The notes beneath the pieces were generated by a model that was not told the DNA's origin, ran no database searches, and saw only the letters and a list, made by a program, of their open reading frames with translations. From contig SFHK01000086.1 in assembly GCA_004556395.1 (NCBI GenBank), positions 1-7,497 of the forward strand: DNA of 7,497 nucleotides. Direction: 5' to 3'. Positions 6,245 through 7,497 of the stretch are shown in pieces. The position numbers and the translations under genes were made by a program. Source of the stretch: Clostridiales bacterium. Its GTDB lineage: Bacteria > Bacillota > Clostridia > Christensenellales > Aristaeellaceae. Positions within the stretch are counted from its first letter, which is position 1, and each line of letters opens with the position of its first letter.

Positions 6245-6275
6245 GCCCCCGTTCACGGTTGACATGAACGGGGGC
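6245..6275 (+). repeat. Perfect 11-bp inverted repeat with the -35 box in its loop
   Basis: GCCCCCGTTCA (6245-6255) and TGAACGGGGGC (6265-6275) are perfect reverse complements separated by nine bases, CGGTTGACA. The last six of these are a consensus -35 box (6259-6264). The stem sequence differs from the repeat at 4502-4527, but the position relative to the promoter is the same. No T-tract adjoins the stem. Confidence 0.75.
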
Positions 6276-6287
6276 GCATGCTATCAT
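6259..6287 (+). promoter_or_regulatory. Strong sigma-A promoter upstream of the toroid-protein gene
   Basis: TTGACA (6259-6264), a 17-base spacer, then TATCAT (6282-6287, 5 of 6 consensus) with an extended TGC directly before it. The start would be near 6294, about 31 bases before the ATG at 6325. The segment GCGCATGCTATCATTTTC is very like GCCGCGTGATACACTTTTC of the promoter at 4510. Confidence 0.75.
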
Positions 6288-6324
6288 TTTCCCGAATCCA
6301 CACGGAAATAACGGGGGAAGCATC

Positions 6325-7497
6325 ATGCAAAATCACTATCTTGCAAACGTTCGACTTCTGGACGCCAACGTGGCGCGGCTTTTCGAATTGCAGCGCACGG
6401 AGGCGAACAGTCCGTACCGCGGCACGTTCTGGGACGTGGCGCGAGGGCTGGATCTGGCCATCGGCGGCGTGCATATGGCGAAGCAGCTGATCGAAGCGTA
6501 TTACGCGCCGGAATCGAAATTCTCCGGCGACGCGCGGCTGCTTGAGCGCGCGTGGCTGGCCGTGGAATATTCGATTTCCCATCAGTACGCGGACGGCTCG
6601 ATCGACCTTCCGGAGACCAATTTTCACGATTCCTGCGAAAGCGCGTTCAGCGTGTACGATCTGGGCCCGGCGTACAAGGTGCTGAAGACGCTTTCCCGTC
6701 ACACGCCGGCGGAGGACGCGCTGGAGGCCGCCGTGCGGCGCTACCTGAACGGCGCGGCGGACGCCATGGTGAATCTGGGCTTCCACACGCCCAACCACCG
6801 CTGGGCAATCAGCGCGTCGCTGGCCTACTGCTGGCATTTGCTGAATCGCGAGGACTGCCGCGCGCACATCGACGATTTCCTGCGCGAGGGCATCGACTGC
6901 GATGAAAACGGCGAATACACCGAGCGCTCCGCCGGAAACTACAACTTTGTGTGCAACCGCTCCCTGCTGGTCATGGCGCGCGAGCTGAACATGCCCGAGC
7001 TGCGCGAGCACGTGAAGCGCAACCTGCGCATGATCCTCACCTACGTAGAGCCGGACGACACGATGTCCACCATCAATTCCCGCCGGCAGGACATGGGCAA
7101 GGCTTCCGACTGGTGCGGCTACTACAGCAACTTCCTCGAAATGGCGATTCTCACCGGCGACGGCGAATTTGCGTGGGTGGCGGATCGCATGCTCGCGCAG
7201 ATGGAGACGCGCGAAGCGAAGCCGACAAGCCGCGAGCTCACGTATTTCGAGCAGTTCTCCGAAATGCTCCTGAATCCGGCCTACCGCGGCGGCTTCGACG
7301 CGATTGCGCCCATCGCGCCGAGCTTCAGCTACAACCGCTTCTACGAAGCCAGCGGCGTGGCGCGCTTCCGCGAGGGCGATTTCACGCTGACGATCGTTAA
7401 GGAGCGTCCGGTGTTCATCAAGTTCCAGTATAAGAACCACGCGGGCTACGTGCGCATGGCGGGTTCCTTCTTCGCCCGCGGCCAGTTCGCCGCGCAG
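6325..7497 (+). CDS. Probable alpha/alpha-toroid (heparinase II/III-like) protein, partial at the window end
   Basis: The frame is open from ATG 6325 to the last base (391 codons, no stop), so the C-terminus is missing. A purine-rich site (GGGGGAAG, 6313-6320) precedes the ATG and a strong promoter lies at 6259-6287. The start MQNHYLANVRLL has no signal peptide or membrane helix, implying a cytoplasmic protein. The first roughly 320 residues are repeated amphipathic helices with conserved-looking loops: SPYRGTFWDVARGLD (29-43), DGSIDLPETNFHD (90-102), HTPNHRWAIS (154-163), GEYTERSAGNYN (196-207) and STINSRRQDMG (248-258). After about 330, beta-like segments begin (FTLTIVKERPVFIKFQY). A helical toroid followed by a beta-sandwich is the plan of heparinase II/III-like polysaccharide lyases. 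I recognise the fold pattern and loops only from memory of such proteins; substrate and activity are unknown, and a non-catalytic relative is possible. Confidence 0.6.
   Translation, partial: MQNHYLANVRLLDANVARLFELQRTEANSPYRGTFWDVARGLDLAIGGVHMAKQLIEAYYAPESKFSGDARLLERAWLAVEYSISHQYADGSIDLPETNFHDSCESAFSVYDLGPAYKVLKTLSRHTPAEDALEAAVRRYLNGAADAMVNLGFHTPNHRWAISASLAYCWHLLNREDCRAHIDDFLREGIDCDENGEYTERSAGNYNFVCNRSLLVMARELNMPELREHVKRNLRMILTYVEPDDTMSTINSRRQDMGKASDWCGYYSNFLEMAILTGDGEFAWVADRMLAQMETREAKPTSRELTYFEQFSEMLLNPAYRGGFDAIAPIAPSFSYNRFYEASGVARFREGDFTLTIVKERPVFIKFQYKNHAGYVRMAGSFFARGQFAAQ

Noticed and set aside
4586..6265. A 559-codon open frame on the - strand covering the MazG-like and aminopeptidase genes.
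   Set aside because: It is antisense to two genes with clear family motifs and their own ribosome binding sites. Its product is a low-complexity mix of Ala, Arg, His, Val and Leu, as expected from the complement of GC-rich codons.
4548..6308. The heptamer ACGGAAA in the leaders of three genes (4548-4554, 4921-4927, 6302-6308).
   Set aside because: It is short, at different distances from the start codons, and not embedded in any larger conserved block, so chance is a sufficient explanation.
6226..6354. TTGCAAA followed by TCGAACG near 6234, and TTGCAAA followed by CGTTCGA near 6348, a possible long-range inverted repeat.
   Set aside because: The arms are only seven bases, over 100 bases apart, and one lies in coding sequence; this is weak next to the perfect 11-bp repeat between them.
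6253..7440. A 395-codon open frame on the - strand opposite the toroid-protein gene.
   Set aside because: The + strand frame has a promoter, a ribosome binding site and recognisable helices and loops. The antisense product is rich in Arg/His/Ala/Val without any motif.

Overview
The window comes from a GC-rich bacterium, and all supported genes lie on the + strand. Strong AGGAGG-type ribosome binding sites, sigma-A type promoters, a BceS-like intramembrane-sensing histidine kinase and an M29 aminopeptidase all fit a GC-rich member of the Bacillota, probably a Clostridia or Christensenellales-like gut lineage. That rank is an inference from gene content; no rRNA or other marker gene is present.

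Layout. (1) Positions 2-244 hold the 3' end of a MacB/FtsX-type ABC permease cut by the window edge. (2) Positions 245-493 are a spacer with a perfect Shine-Dalgarno and a 32-codon ORF, possibly a relic or leader peptide. (3) 494-1738 and 1740-2417 encode a complete four-TM MacB/FtsX permease and its LolD/MacB-type ATPase, one base apart. (4) 2493-2725 is a decayed second copy of the permease end seen at 2-244, with a 5-bp frameshift, a 75-bp deletion and a CGA-to-TGA stop. (5) A strong terminator at 2734-2765 runs straight into a promoter for a two-component operon: an OmpR/BceR-type response regulator (2822-3493) and a histidine kinase with almost no extracellular loop (3503-4489). (6) 4583-4900 is a small MazG-like NTP pyrophosphohydrolase, followed 51 bases later by an M29 metallo-aminopeptidase (4952-6196). 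(7) 6325 to the window end is the first 391 codons of a probable alpha/alpha-toroid (heparinase II/III-like) protein without a signal peptide.

How it fits together. The ABC genes and the two-component genes look like one functional block. A kinase without a sensing domain normally takes its signal from a neighbouring ABC transporter, as BceS does from BceAB. Here the neighbour is a MacB-type exporter with separate four-TM permeases instead of a ten-TM BceB. Peptide or antibiotic sensing and efflux is therefore the likely theme, inferred from family and context. The right half is housekeeping and catabolic.

The most unusual signal is regulatory. Two well-formed extended -10 promoters (upstream of 4583 and 6325) each have their TTGACA -35 box in or at the loop of a perfect GC-rich inverted repeat (10 and 11 bp), and they share a similar -10/TTTTC tail. 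I see no tRNA, rRNA, CRISPR array, insertion sequence or phage gene, and nothing that is clearly a new defence or mobile system.
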